Origin: Agrobacterium vitis | Lineage (GTDB): Bacteria > Pseudomonadota > Alphaproteobacteria > Rhizobiales > Rhizobiaceae | Direction: 5' to 3' | Assembly (NCBI RefSeq): GCF_013337045.2 | Contig: NZ_CP118261.1 | Location: 1-64,000, forward strand | DNA: 64,000 bases | Shown here: positions 44,550 to 52,337 of the stretch, piece by piece | Position numbering within the stretch: the stretch's first letter is position 1 | Layout: every line of letters begins with the position of its first letter | The notes under the pieces: generated by a model | Database searches by the model: none | What the model was told of the DNA's origin: nothing | What the model saw: the letters and a program-made list of their open reading frames with translations, nothing else | Translations under genes and position numbers: made by a program

Positions 44550-45500
44550 TTAGACGCCCCAAATCACCGCCTCTTCGTGACGCTTGATTAATTGCCGCAA
44601 GTTCTGAAAACCGGAGCGGATGAAGGTGCTGAATTCGTCAATGGCCGCAGAATGCGTGGCGTCTATGCGCTTCAGGATCGCCAAGGCTCGTTCCGGATGA
44701 GGAATGCTGATCGGAAGAGCCGTGATCGTCTTCTCCTTGCGTTGGGCAAAAACGACGCTGTGGGGCATGACTGTCAGCGCATCCGCGGTTTTCATGTAGT
44801 TGATCACTCCCATTAGCGAGCCGCCGGAATAGCGTATCTTGATCTCGGTTGCACCGAAGGAAAGAAGCAACGCGCGCAGATCCGTCAGCAAGGGGCTGCC
44901 CGGCGGCGGAGCGACCCAGGGGTAGTCGAGCAGTTGGCTCGGCTGCGGTCGGCGCTTTAGGAGGAGGGGGTGCGTTACCCGACAGGCGACGACGTTGCGG
45001 CCCGGCAGGATCTCTTGGAATTCTAACCCGGAACCCTCTTCGAGGATATCGATGGGGCAGATCGCGAGGTCGATCTGGTCAGCCTTCAGCGCAGCCCGCA
45101 GGTCGGGAAAATATCCATAGCTCTGCTCGATGCGCACGTCCGGGCGGCTCGCCTGAAATTCCGCGCAAAGGCCGGCGATGAGCGCATCCATGAAGAAGGG
45201 CGTGCCGCCGAGCCGAACGACACCGCTCTTGCCCAAGCGAAAGCTTTCCAGAAGGTCGGAAGCCTTTCGGGAGGCCGCGAGCATGACGAAACCGTGCTCG
45301 GCGAGCGCTAAGCCTAAGGAGGTTGGTTGCAGTGGTCTGCGACCCTTGATGAACAACGGCTCGCCGACGCGCTTTTCCAAGCTGGAAAGGGTGCGCGAGA
45401 CGGCGGGTTGAGCCAGCCCCAGCAGGGCCGCGCCCTCCGTCACGCCGCCCGTCTTGACGACGGCAGCGAGCTGGATCAGGTGGCGTTCATCTATTTTCAT
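44550..45500 (-). CDS. LysR-family regulator of the hydroxyquinol operon
   Basis: 316-aa LysR-type regulator. The N-terminal winged helix (HLIQLAAVVKTGGVTEGAAL, GLAQPAVSRTLSSLEKRVGE, about residues 7-48) is followed by a substrate-binding domain (GVVRLGGTPFFMDALIAGLC, LKADQIDLAICPIDIL, YPWVAPPPGSPLLTDL). It is divergent from the dioxygenase gene, with a 97-bp shared promoter region holding GGTTA-TATC-TAACC. LysR activators of aromatic operons normally respond to a pathway intermediate and repress themselves. Confidence 0.92.
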   Translation of the reverse strand: MKIDERHLIQLAAVVKTGGVTEGAALLGLAQPAVSRTLSSLEKRVGEPLFIKGRRPLQPTSLGLALAEHGFVMLAASRKASDLLESFRLGKSGVVRLGGTPFFMDALIAGLCAEFQASRPDVRIEQSYGYFPDLRAALKADQIDLAICPIDILEEGSGLEFQEILPGRNVVACRVTHPLLLKRRPQPSQLLDYPWVAPPPGSPLLTDLRALLLSFGATEIKIRYSGGSLMGVINYMKTADALTVMPHSVVFAQRKEKTITALPISIPHPERALAILKRIDATHSAAIDEFSTFIRSGFQNLRQLIKRHEEAVIWGV

Positions 45501-45507
45501 AACAATC

Positions 45508-45521
45508 GGTTATATCTAACC
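45508..45521. promoter_or_regulatory. inverted repeat in LysR-dioxygenase intergenic region
   Basis: GGTTA-TATC-TAACC, 8 bp upstream of the LysR start codon. It has the short-palindrome form of LysR recognition sites, although the T-N11-A rule is met only loosely. It probably marks the regulator's autoregulatory binding site. Confidence 0.45.
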
Positions 45522-45597
45522 TGAAAAAAATCATCAATCCGTCCGTCCCCAGCTGTTATTATGATTCCACCGGCACAGCGGACTTGGGAGGAGAAGC

Positions 45598-46476
45598 ATG
45601 GCGGAGCAGGCCAAGGCGCTCATATTCAGCGAAGCGACATCTTCGGAAGCATTTGCTGAGCGCTTTTCTTCGGGCAAGGATCGGAAATTTGCGGCGCTGA
45701 TCGTCGCAGCCGTCACCCATGTACATGATCTTATCAAACAACACCGTCCGACCCAGGAGGAGTGGCGCAAGCTGCTCGCCTTTCTGACCGAGGTCGGCCA
45801 TGCATCCGACGAAAAGCGACAGGAGTGGGTACTGCTGTCCGATCTCATCGGCGCTTCCGCGCTGGTCGAAGAGATCAACTCACGACGGCCCAAAGGGGCA
45901 ACCCCCAATACCATTCGTGGCCCTTTCTTTCGGGCAGATGCTCCGGAGCGTGTCAATGGCACCTCCATTTCACTGGACGGCATCGGCGAAGCGTTGAGCG
46001 TGCGCGGACAGGTGGTCGATCTCGACGGAAAACCCGTCACCGGCGCGGCGGTCTTGACCTGGCAGGCCAATGCGGAAGGTTTCTACGAGAATCAGCAGCC
46101 GGACCGGCAACCCGAACATAATCTGCGCGGTCTCTTTCGGACCGACGTTGATGGACGGTTCCACTACCGCTCGGTGATGCCGTCAGGCTATGGCGTGCCG
46201 AACGACGGCCCGGTCGGGCGATTGCTTGCCGAGGCCGGCTATCCGTTGCACCGGCCGGCGCATCTCCATTTTGTTGTTCGGGCACCGGGCTTTGAAACCA
46301 TCACCACGCATATCTATGACGCCGGCGATCCGCTTCTCTCGGAAGACGCTCTGTTTGGTGTCCGGCCGGAACTCGTCAAATGTTTCGAGGTCAAGGACAA
46401 CGAGGGGCGGCGCATGAAAACCGTCGATCTCACGTTCGTCATGGTTCGGGCCAAGCCGGGGAGGGCCGCCAGATGA
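45598..46476 (+). CDS. hydroxyquinol 1,2-dioxygenase (copy 1)
   Basis: 292-aa intradiol dioxygenase: opens hydroxyquinol (1,2,4-benzenetriol) between the two ortho hydroxyls to give maleylacetate. The N-terminal helical dimerisation domain (about residues 20-100, EEWRKLLAFLTEVGHASDEK) and the catalytic beta-sandwich are both present. Fe(III) ligands: Tyr in GFYENQQP (about 163), Tyr in GYGVPNDGPVG (about 198), and two His in RPAHLHFVV (about 222 and 224). GGAGGAGAAGC precedes the ATG. It is coupled to maleylacetate reductase (ATGA overlap), which fixes the pathway assignment. Confidence 0.92.
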   Translation: MAEQAKALIFSEATSSEAFAERFSSGKDRKFAALIVAAVTHVHDLIKQHRPTQEEWRKLLAFLTEVGHASDEKRQEWVLLSDLIGASALVEEINSRRPKGATPNTIRGPFFRADAPERVNGTSISLDGIGEALSVRGQVVDLDGKPVTGAAVLTWQANAEGFYENQQPDRQPEHNLRGLFRTDVDGRFHYRSVMPSGYGVPNDGPVGRLLAEAGYPLHRPAHLHFVVRAPGFETITTHIYDAGDPLLSEDALFGVRPELVKCFEVKDNEGRRMKTVDLTFVMVRAKPGRAAR

Positions 46477-47534
46477 TCCGCAGATTTTCCTATGCCGGCA
46501 GTCCGGCGCAGATCGTCTTTGGTGCGGGCAGCAGGAACTCGGTAGCCGAGTGGATCGGCAAGGCCGGATGCAGGCGTGCTCTGGTCCTTTCGACACCGCA
46601 CCAGCGGGCCGATGCAGAAGCGTTGGCTGTAGAAATCGGTCCGCTCGCCTGCGGCGTCTTTGCCGGGGCCGTCATGCATACGCCGGTCGATGTGACCGAG
46701 ACCGCGATGAAGGTGGCAGCCGACATGCGTGCGGACTGCGTCGTGTCGCTCGGCGGGGGATCGACGATCGGGCTCGGAAAGGCGATCGCCTATCGCACGG
46801 ATCTTCCGCAGATCGTCGTGCCCACAACCTATGCCGGATCGGAGGTAACCCCTATTCTCGGTCAGACCGAGGCCGGCCGGAAGACGACGGTGCGCGATGC
46901 GAAAATCCTCCCGGAGATCGTGATCTACGATCCGACAATGACCTATGGCCTGCCCGTGTCTCTGAGCGTGACCAGCGGTCTGAATGCCATGGCCCATGCC
47001 ATCGAGGCGCTTTATGCGCGTGACCGTAACCCGATTTCGTCGCTGATGGCATTGGAAGGTCTTTCAGCCTTCAAGCGAAGCCTGCCGGTCATCGCCGAAA
47101 GCCCGGAAGACGCGGATGCACGCGGTGACGCGCTTTATGGCGCTTGGCTCTGCGGTTCGGTGCTCGGTACCGTCGGCATGGCGTTGCACCACAAGATCTG
47201 CCACACGCTTGGCGGTTCGTTCGATCTGCCGCATGCCGAAACGCATGCTGTGATGCTGCCGCATACTGCGGCCTTCAATGCTGCCGCTGCAGCACCGGAG
47301 CTTGCGGCTGCAGCCGCGATCTTCGGAGGCTCGCTCGGCGGCGGGCTCTGGGATTTCGCCAGGGCGATCGGTGCGCCGTTGTCGCTGAAGCAGTTCGGAC
47401 TGCGCGAGGAGGACCTGGATCGTGCCGCCGGGATCGCGGTCGAGAACCCATATTGGAATCCGCGTCCCATCGATCGGGATTCGATCAGGCAACTCCTGCA
47501 GGACGTATGGCAGGGCCAGCGACCGGCAGGATGA
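46473..47534 (+). CDS. maleylacetate reductase
   Basis: 353-aa iron-type alcohol-dehydrogenase-fold enzyme that reduces maleylacetate to 3-oxoadipate with NAD(P)H. Visible: NAD-binding SLGGGSTIGLGKAIA (about 91-105), VPTTYAGSEVTPILG, GLNAMAHAIEALYA and the metal/active region HHKICHTLGGSFDLPHAETH (about 230-249). It starts inside the dioxygenase stop. The two enzymes form the complete lower hydroxyquinol pathway to 3-oxoadipate. Confidence 0.93.
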   Translation: MIRRFSYAGSPAQIVFGAGSRNSVAEWIGKAGCRRALVLSTPHQRADAEALAVEIGPLACGVFAGAVMHTPVDVTETAMKVAADMRADCVVSLGGGSTIGLGKAIAYRTDLPQIVVPTTYAGSEVTPILGQTEAGRKTTVRDAKILPEIVIYDPTMTYGLPVSLSVTSGLNAMAHAIEALYARDRNPISSLMALEGLSAFKRSLPVIAESPEDADARGDALYGAWLCGSVLGTVGMALHHKICHTLGGSFDLPHAETHAVMLPHTAAFNAAAAAPELAAAAAIFGGSLGGGLWDFARAIGAPLSLKQFGLREEDLDRAAGIAVENPYWNPRPIDRDSIRQLLQDVWQGQRPAG

Positions 47535-47543
47535 CATTTCATC

Positions 47544-47561
47544 GCGCGCCTTATGGCGCGC
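47544..47561. promoter_or_regulatory. stem-loop before the binding-protein gene
   Basis: GCGCGCC-TTAT-GGCGCGC, perfect 7-bp stem, tetraloop, 18 bp before the start of the substrate-binding protein gene. It is likely to stabilise the 5' end of a processed mRNA or act as a partial terminator. Confidence 0.55.
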
Positions 47562-47579
47562 TCTTTGGGAGGAGAGACG

Positions 47580-48872
47580 ATGACTGAAGGCATTTTTACA
47601 AGACGCAGATTTTTGAAGACGACGGCCGCCGGGGGCGCTGCACTTGCTGCATCCGGCCTGGCTGCACCAGCGATTGCCCAGAAGGCGGCGATCAAGCTCG
47701 GTTATGTCAGCCCGCGCACCGGTCCGATGGCGGCATTCGGCGAAGCGGACAAGTTCGTCATCGACGCCTTTCTCGCCACCACCAAGCGGATGGGCCTCAA
47801 CTACGAGGTCGTGGTGAAAGATAGCCAGTCCAACCCCAACCGCGCCGCCGAAGTTGCCAAGGAGCTGATCGTCGATGACGAGATCAACCTGATGCTCGTA
47901 TCGTCGACGCCGGAGACGACCAATCCGGTCTCGACAACCTGCGAAGCCGAGGAAATGCCCTGCATTTCCACGGTTGCGCCATGGCAGCCATGGTTCATTG
48001 GCCAGCAGGGCAATCCGGGCGATCCGGCATCGTGGAAACCGTTCGATTATGCCTACCACTTCTTCTGGGGACTGGAAGACATCATCGCCGTCTTTACCGG
48101 CATGTGGGGCCAGATCGAGACCAACAAGAAGGTCGGTGGCCTGTTCCCGAATGACGGCGACGGCAATGCCTGGGGCGACAAGGTCGTCGGTTTCCCGCCG
48201 GTTCTCGAAAAGCTCGGATACGGCCTCACCGATACCGGCCGCTACCAGAACCTGACAGATGATTTCTCTTCGCAGATCAACGCGTTCAAGAAGGCAGGCA
48301 GTGAGATCCTGACGGGCGTGATGATCCCACCGGATCTCACCACGTTCTGGAACCAGGCCAAGCAGCAGGGGCTGAAACCGAAGATAGCTTCGATCGGCAA
48401 GGCACTCCTCTTCCCGCAGACGGTCGAGGCACTCGGCAATGCCGGACACAATCTCTCGACGGAAGTGTGGTGGACGCCGAGCCACCCGTTCAAGTCCTCG
48501 CTGACCGGCGAAACCGCTGCCGCGGTGGCGGATGCGTTCACCAAGACGACCGGCCGTCCCTGGACGCAGCCTATCGGTTTTGCGCACGCCATGTTCGAGA
48601 TCGCCGTCGATGTCATGAAACGAGCCGGCGATCCCGCCGATGGCGAGGCTGTAGCGAAGGCGATCGGTGCTACCAAGCTCGATACGCTGGTCGGGCCGAT
48701 CGCCTGGGGCAACGAGAAACTTCCGCCTTTTGCCCGCAAGAATATCGCCAAGACACCTCTGGTCGGCGGCCAATGGCGCCTGAAGTCAGGTGGCGGCTAC
48801 GACCTTGTGGTTGTCGAAAACGGCCTTGCGCCGAACGTCCCGCTCGGCGGCAAGCTCGAAGCGCTGGCGTGA
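47580..48872 (+). CDS. Liv-type ABC importer substrate-binding protein
   Basis: 430-aa periplasmic binding protein of the branched-chain amino acid/amide class. It has a Tat-type signal (TRRRFLKTTAAGGAALAAS, about residues 7-25, cut near AIAQ) and receptor-family motifs (LGYVSPRTGPMAAFGEADKF, KDSQSNPNRAAEVAKELIVD, GLFPNDGDGNAWGD). Related proteins in aromatic gene clusters bind benzoates or phenylpropenoids. A GGAGGAGAG ribosome site precedes ATG 47580. Stem-loops on both sides probably raise its mRNA level over the other transporter genes. Confidence 0.92.
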   Translation: MTEGIFTRRRFLKTTAAGGAALAASGLAAPAIAQKAAIKLGYVSPRTGPMAAFGEADKFVIDAFLATTKRMGLNYEVVVKDSQSNPNRAAEVAKELIVDDEINLMLVSSTPETTNPVSTTCEAEEMPCISTVAPWQPWFIGQQGNPGDPASWKPFDYAYHFFWGLEDIIAVFTGMWGQIETNKKVGGLFPNDGDGNAWGDKVVGFPPVLEKLGYGLTDTGRYQNLTDDFSSQINAFKKAGSEILTGVMIPPDLTTFWNQAKQQGLKPKIASIGKALLFPQTVEALGNAGHNLSTEVWWTPSHPFKSSLTGETAAAVADAFTKTTGRPWTQPIGFAHAMFEIAVDVMKRAGDPADGEAVAKAIGATKLDTLVGPIAWGNEKLPPFARKNIAKTPLVGGQWRLKSGGGYDLVVVENGLAPNVPLGGKLEALA

Positions 48873-48878
48873 GATAAT

Positions 48879-48904
48879 GCCTCCCGGCCTTGCGGCCGGG
48901 AGGC
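48879..48904. promoter_or_regulatory. strong stem-loop after the binding-protein gene
   Basis: GCCTCCCGGCC-TTGC-GGCCGGGAGGC: perfect 11-bp stem with tetraloop 6 bp after the stop codon, no U-tract. This position, between a binding-protein gene and its transporter genes, is typical of a 3'-protecting hairpin that gives excess binding protein. Confidence 0.7.
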
Positions 48905-48922
48905 TTCAGCAGAGGAAAGCCG

Positions 48923-49642
48923 ATGCCCATACTGGAACTCAACGGTGTCTCGAAATCCTTCGGCGCGCTTGTCGTCGCGGAAAACATCGGCTTTGCGGTG
49001 GAGCAGGGCGAAGCGCTGGGCGTGATCGGGCCGAACGGCGCCGGCAAGTCGACCCTGTTCAACCTGATCAACGGCAACCTGCCGGTCGCAAGCGGCTCGA
49101 TCAGCTTCGACGGACGCGACGTCACCCATATGCCGCCGATGCAGCGCTGTCTTGCGGGCATGGGGCGTACATTCCAGATTCCGCAGCCCTTTGAACGTTT
49201 GAGCGTATATGAAAACCTGCTTGTCGCGGGTGCCTTCGGCACTCAGACCGCCGAGCGCCATGTGGCGGATGCCTGTGCCGACATCCTGGTCGAGACGGGG
49301 CTTATCGGAAAGGCGAACATGCCAGCAGGATCGTTGACGCTTCTGGAGCGCAAGCGTCTCGAACTGGCAAGAGCGCTAGCTACCCAGCCGAAGCTTCTGC
49401 TGCTCGACGAGATCGCCGGCGGCCTGACGGAAGGTGAGTGCCATCAACTGGTCGCTACGATCAAGCGGGTCCATCAGCGTGGGATGACGATCATCTGGAT
49501 CGAACATGTATTGCATGCGCTGACGGCGGTGGCGGAACGTATCCTGGTGCTCAATTTCGGTCGGGCCATCGGGATCGGAGCGCCGGACACGATCATGGCT
49601 TCGAACGAGGTGCGCGAGATCTATCTGGGGATGGAAGCCTGA
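48923..49642 (+). CDS. livG: Liv-type ABC importer ATP-binding protein LivG
   Basis: 239-aa ATPase: Walker A GPNGAGKST (about residues 37-45), FQIPQPFERLSVYENLLVAG after the Q-loop, the degenerate signature LTLLERKRLELARALA common in LivG proteins, Walker B LLLLDEIAGGLTEGE and switch IIWIEHVLHAL. It starts at ATG 48923 after AGAGGAAAGC. Its stop overlaps the next start (TGATG). It drives import through LivH/LivM. Confidence 0.93.
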   Translation: MPILELNGVSKSFGALVVAENIGFAVEQGEALGVIGPNGAGKSTLFNLINGNLPVASGSISFDGRDVTHMPPMQRCLAGMGRTFQIPQPFERLSVYENLLVAGAFGTQTAERHVADACADILVETGLIGKANMPAGSLTLLERKRLELARALATQPKLLLLDEIAGGLTEGECHQLVATIKRVHQRGMTIIWIEHVLHALTAVAERILVLNFGRAIGIGAPDTIMASNEVREIYLGMEA

Positions 49643-50364
49643 TGGCAAACCTCATTGAAATACATGGCCTGACGGCTTTCTACGGTGACTTCCAAGCGCT
49701 GTTTGGCATCGACATCCGCCTGGAGGCCGGCGAGACGATTGCCGTGATCGGTGCCAACGGTGCCGGAAAATCTACCTTGATGCGGTCGATCGCCGGCGTG
49801 ATCGCCGGCCGCCCCGAGATGATCCTGCATCGCGGCGAACCCATTGGTCAGCTTGCCGCGCCAGACGTCCTGCGGCGGGGCATCGCTCTGGTCCCTGAAG
49901 GGCGAAAGCTCTTTCCGTCGCTGACCGTCGAAGAAAACCTGCTTATCGGCAGTTACGGCCGCAAGGGCAGGGGACCGTGGACGCTCGAAAGCATCTATGC
50001 GCTGTTTCCGATCCTGAAGGAGCGGCGGAAAAACCCGGCACCGGCCCTTTCCGGCGGCCAGCAGCAGATGGTGGCGATCGGGCGAGCCTTGATGTCCAAC
50101 CCGGAAATCCTTCTCTGCGACGAACTCAGCCTCGGTCTTGCGCCTGTTGTCATCAAGGATATTTACGCCGCCTTTTCGAAAATCCGCGCAGCCGGTGCCG
50201 CGATCGTCGTCGTCGAACAGGACATCGCCCAGACTCTCAAGGTCGCCGACCGCCTCTATTGCATGATGGAAGGCCGGATCACCTTGACGGGCCGGCCGGC
50301 AGATCTGGATCGCAGTCGTATCCACGACGCCTATTTTGGAGCGAAACCGCATGAACTGCCTTGA
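49642..50364 (+). CDS. livF: Liv-type ABC importer ATP-binding protein LivF
   Basis: 240-aa second ATPase of the importer: Walker A GANGAGKST (about residues 37-45), VPEGRKLFPSLTVEENLLIG, canonical signature LSGGQQQMVAIGRALM (about 139-154), Walker B ILLCDELSLGLAP, switch VVVEQDIAQTL. It overlaps livG by one base and the permease start by 14 bases, so the whole transporter is translationally linked. Confidence 0.94.
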   Translation: MANLIEIHGLTAFYGDFQALFGIDIRLEAGETIAVIGANGAGKSTLMRSIAGVIAGRPEMILHRGEPIGQLAAPDVLRRGIALVPEGRKLFPSLTVEENLLIGSYGRKGRGPWTLESIYALFPILKERRKNPAPALSGGQQQMVAIGRALMSNPEILLCDELSLGLAPVVIKDIYAAFSKIRAAGAAIVVVEQDIAQTLKVADRLYCMMEGRITLTGRPADLDRSRIHDAYFGAKPHELP

Positions 50365-51214
50365 TACGCTCCTTCAGGGCGCACTGCTCGGCGGTCTTTA
50401 TGCGCTTTTTGCGGCGGGCCTCAGTCTCGTTTTCGGCATCATGCGTCTCGTCAATCTCGCGCATGGCGACCTGATCGTGCTGGCCGCCTTCCTGATCCTG
50501 CTTCTGGTTTCCTCACTGGGGCTCAACCCATTCGTTGCAGCAGCGATTGCCGCGCCGCTGATGTTCGCCGTTGGCTGGTTGCTGCAGTATCAGCTGCTCA
50601 ACCGGACGCTCGGCAAGGACATACTGCCGCCTCTGCTCGTGACGTTCGGCCTGTCGATCGTCATCCAGAACGGCCTGCTGGAGGGGTTCACGACGGACAG
50701 CCGGCGCATATCCGCCGGTGCGCTGGAAACCGCATCGATACAAGTTGCTGGCATCAATGCCGGCATGATGCCGCTGATCACTTTTGCCTCGGCTGTTCTG
50801 GTGATCGTCGCCCTCAACCAGCTCATCTACCGTACGGCGCTGGGGCAGGCATTCCGGGCGACGTCGGATGACGTGGTCACCGCGAGCCTGATGGGAATCC
50901 GGCCGAACGGCATCTTCGCCATGGCGACCGGTTTAGCGATGGTGATCGTAACGATCGCGGCGCTTTATCTCGGCATGCGGGCCAATTTCGATCCGACCGC
51001 CGGACCGGCTCGGCTGATCTATGCCTTCGAAGCCGTCATTATCGGTGGTCTCGGTTCGCTGTGGGGCACGCTTGCCGGCGGGGTCATTCTGGGGGTCGCG
51101 CAAACGGTCGGCTCGGCGATCAATCCGGAGTGGCAGATCCTGGCGGGGCATATCGCCTTTCTGCTTGTGCTCGTCTTCCGGCCGCGCGGCCTTTTCCCCA
51201 GGGCGGCGGATTGA
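50351..51214 (+). CDS. livH: Liv-type ABC importer permease LivH
   Basis: 287-aa permease with about eight hydrophobic helices. It starts MNCLDTLLQGALLGGLYALF and has the family motif LVFGIMRLVNLAHGDLIVL (about residues 26-44), GQAFRATSDDVVTASLMGI (EAA-like loop) and ends with VLVFRPRGLFPRAAD. ATG 50351 gives the standard N-terminus; an ATG 15 bases earlier adds MERNR. Confidence 0.93.
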   Translation: MNCLDTLLQGALLGGLYALFAAGLSLVFGIMRLVNLAHGDLIVLAAFLILLLVSSLGLNPFVAAAIAAPLMFAVGWLLQYQLLNRTLGKDILPPLLVTFGLSIVIQNGLLEGFTTDSRRISAGALETASIQVAGINAGMMPLITFASAVLVIVALNQLIYRTALGQAFRATSDDVVTASLMGIRPNGIFAMATGLAMVIVTIAALYLGMRANFDPTAGPARLIYAFEAVIIGGLGSLWGTLAGGVILGVAQTVGSAINPEWQILAGHIAFLLVLVFRPRGLFPRAAD

Positions 51215-51218
51215 GACC

Positions 51219-52337
51219 ATGACGACGACGGATCTTAAAACGATGACGAGCGAGATCGAAACATCCTCTGGCTGGCGGGTCGAGACCCGCACCCGGCTGT
51301 CCGGTACATTCGCCATTCTCGGGCTGCTTGTCTTCGCTTTACTTGCGACGGCGCCCTTCCTGGCATCCCGCAGCGTCGTGCAGAACCTGTTTTTCATCCT
51401 GACCATGCTGACGCTGGCTCAGAACTGGAACCTGCTTGCCGGTTATGCAGGCCTCATCTCCGTAGGCCAGCAGCTTTTTGTCGGCTGCGGTGCCTATGCG
51501 CTTTTCGGCCTTGTCATTCTGGCGGGCGTCGATCCGATCCTGGCCGTTCCGCTTGCGGGCGTATTCGCCATGCTCGTCGCGCTGCCGACGGCCTTTTTCG
51601 TCTTCCGGCTCTACGGCCCCTATTTTGCGATCGGCACCTGGGTCGTGGCCGAGGTCGGGCGATTGCTGCTTGCGCAGTGGAAAGCGCTTGGAGGTGGGAC
51701 CGGCACATCCCTGCCGCGAGACGCTATGCGGGATATGCTCGGCCTGTCCGTTTTGCAGGATTGGTTCGGCATGCGCGCCTCGGTCGCCGTGGATGCTCTC
51801 ACCTATTGGCTTGCACTGGCGCTGGCTTTCGTGACGATCGTCTTTGTCTACAAGCTGCTGCGTAGCAAGCAGGGGCTTGGCCTGGCGGCTGTGCGGGACA
51901 ACGAGACGGCGGCGCGCGCACTTGGTGTCGATGCGAGGCGGCTGAAGACCGTGGTCTATCTGCTGACGGCCTTCCTGACCGGGATTGCGGGCGCACTGGT
52001 CTACCTGCAGAAAGCACGGATTTCTCCCGATGCTGCATTCTCGCTGACGGATTGGACGGCCTATGTCGTTTTCATCGTGGTGATCGGCGGCATTGGCACC
52101 ATCGAAGGGCCGATCATCGGACTGATCGTCTTCTTCCTGCTGCAGAACAGGTTTTCGAGTTATGGTTCCTGGTATCTGCTGGCGCTGGGGGCGCTTGCCA
52201 TCCTGACCATGCTTTTCGCGCCCCGGGGTCTCTGGGGCCTGATATCCAGCCGTACCGGCTGGGAACTCTTTCCGGTTCGCCGCCTGCTGAGGGGCGGACC
52301 CATCCGACAGACTGAAAAGGGAGGGCCGCATGGCTGA
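51219..52337 (+). CDS. livM: Liv-type ABC importer permease LivM
   Basis: 372-aa permease. After a 35-residue polar N-terminus come about nine hydrophobic helices; NWNLLAGYAGLISVGQQLFV (about residues 69-88) is the LivM hallmark, with YGPYFAIGTWVVAEVGRLL, QGLGLAAVRDNETAARALGV (EAA-like loop) and GGIGTIEGPIIGLIVFFLL. The end overlaps the start of the FAD monooxygenase by 8 bases, so import and hydroxylation are coupled. Confidence 0.93.
   Translation: MTTTDLKTMTSEIETSSGWRVETRTRLSGTFAILGLLVFALLATAPFLASRSVVQNLFFILTMLTLAQNWNLLAGYAGLISVGQQLFVGCGAYALFGLVILAGVDPILAVPLAGVFAMLVALPTAFFVFRLYGPYFAIGTWVVAEVGRLLLAQWKALGGGTGTSLPRDAMRDMLGLSVLQDWFGMRASVAVDALTYWLALALAFVTIVFVYKLLRSKQGLGLAAVRDNETAARALGVDARRLKTVVYLLTAFLTGIAGALVYLQKARISPDAAFSLTDWTAYVVFIVVIGGIGTIEGPIIGLIVFFLLQNRFSSYGSWYLLALGALAILTMLFAPRGLWGLISSRTGWELFPVRRLLRGGPIRQTEKGGPHG

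Noticed and set aside
47064..48773. 569-codon open frame on the minus strand across maleylacetate reductase and the binding-protein gene
   Set aside because: It is antisense to two genes with clear motifs, is rich in Arg and Gly in the manner of shadow frames, and has no family resemblance.
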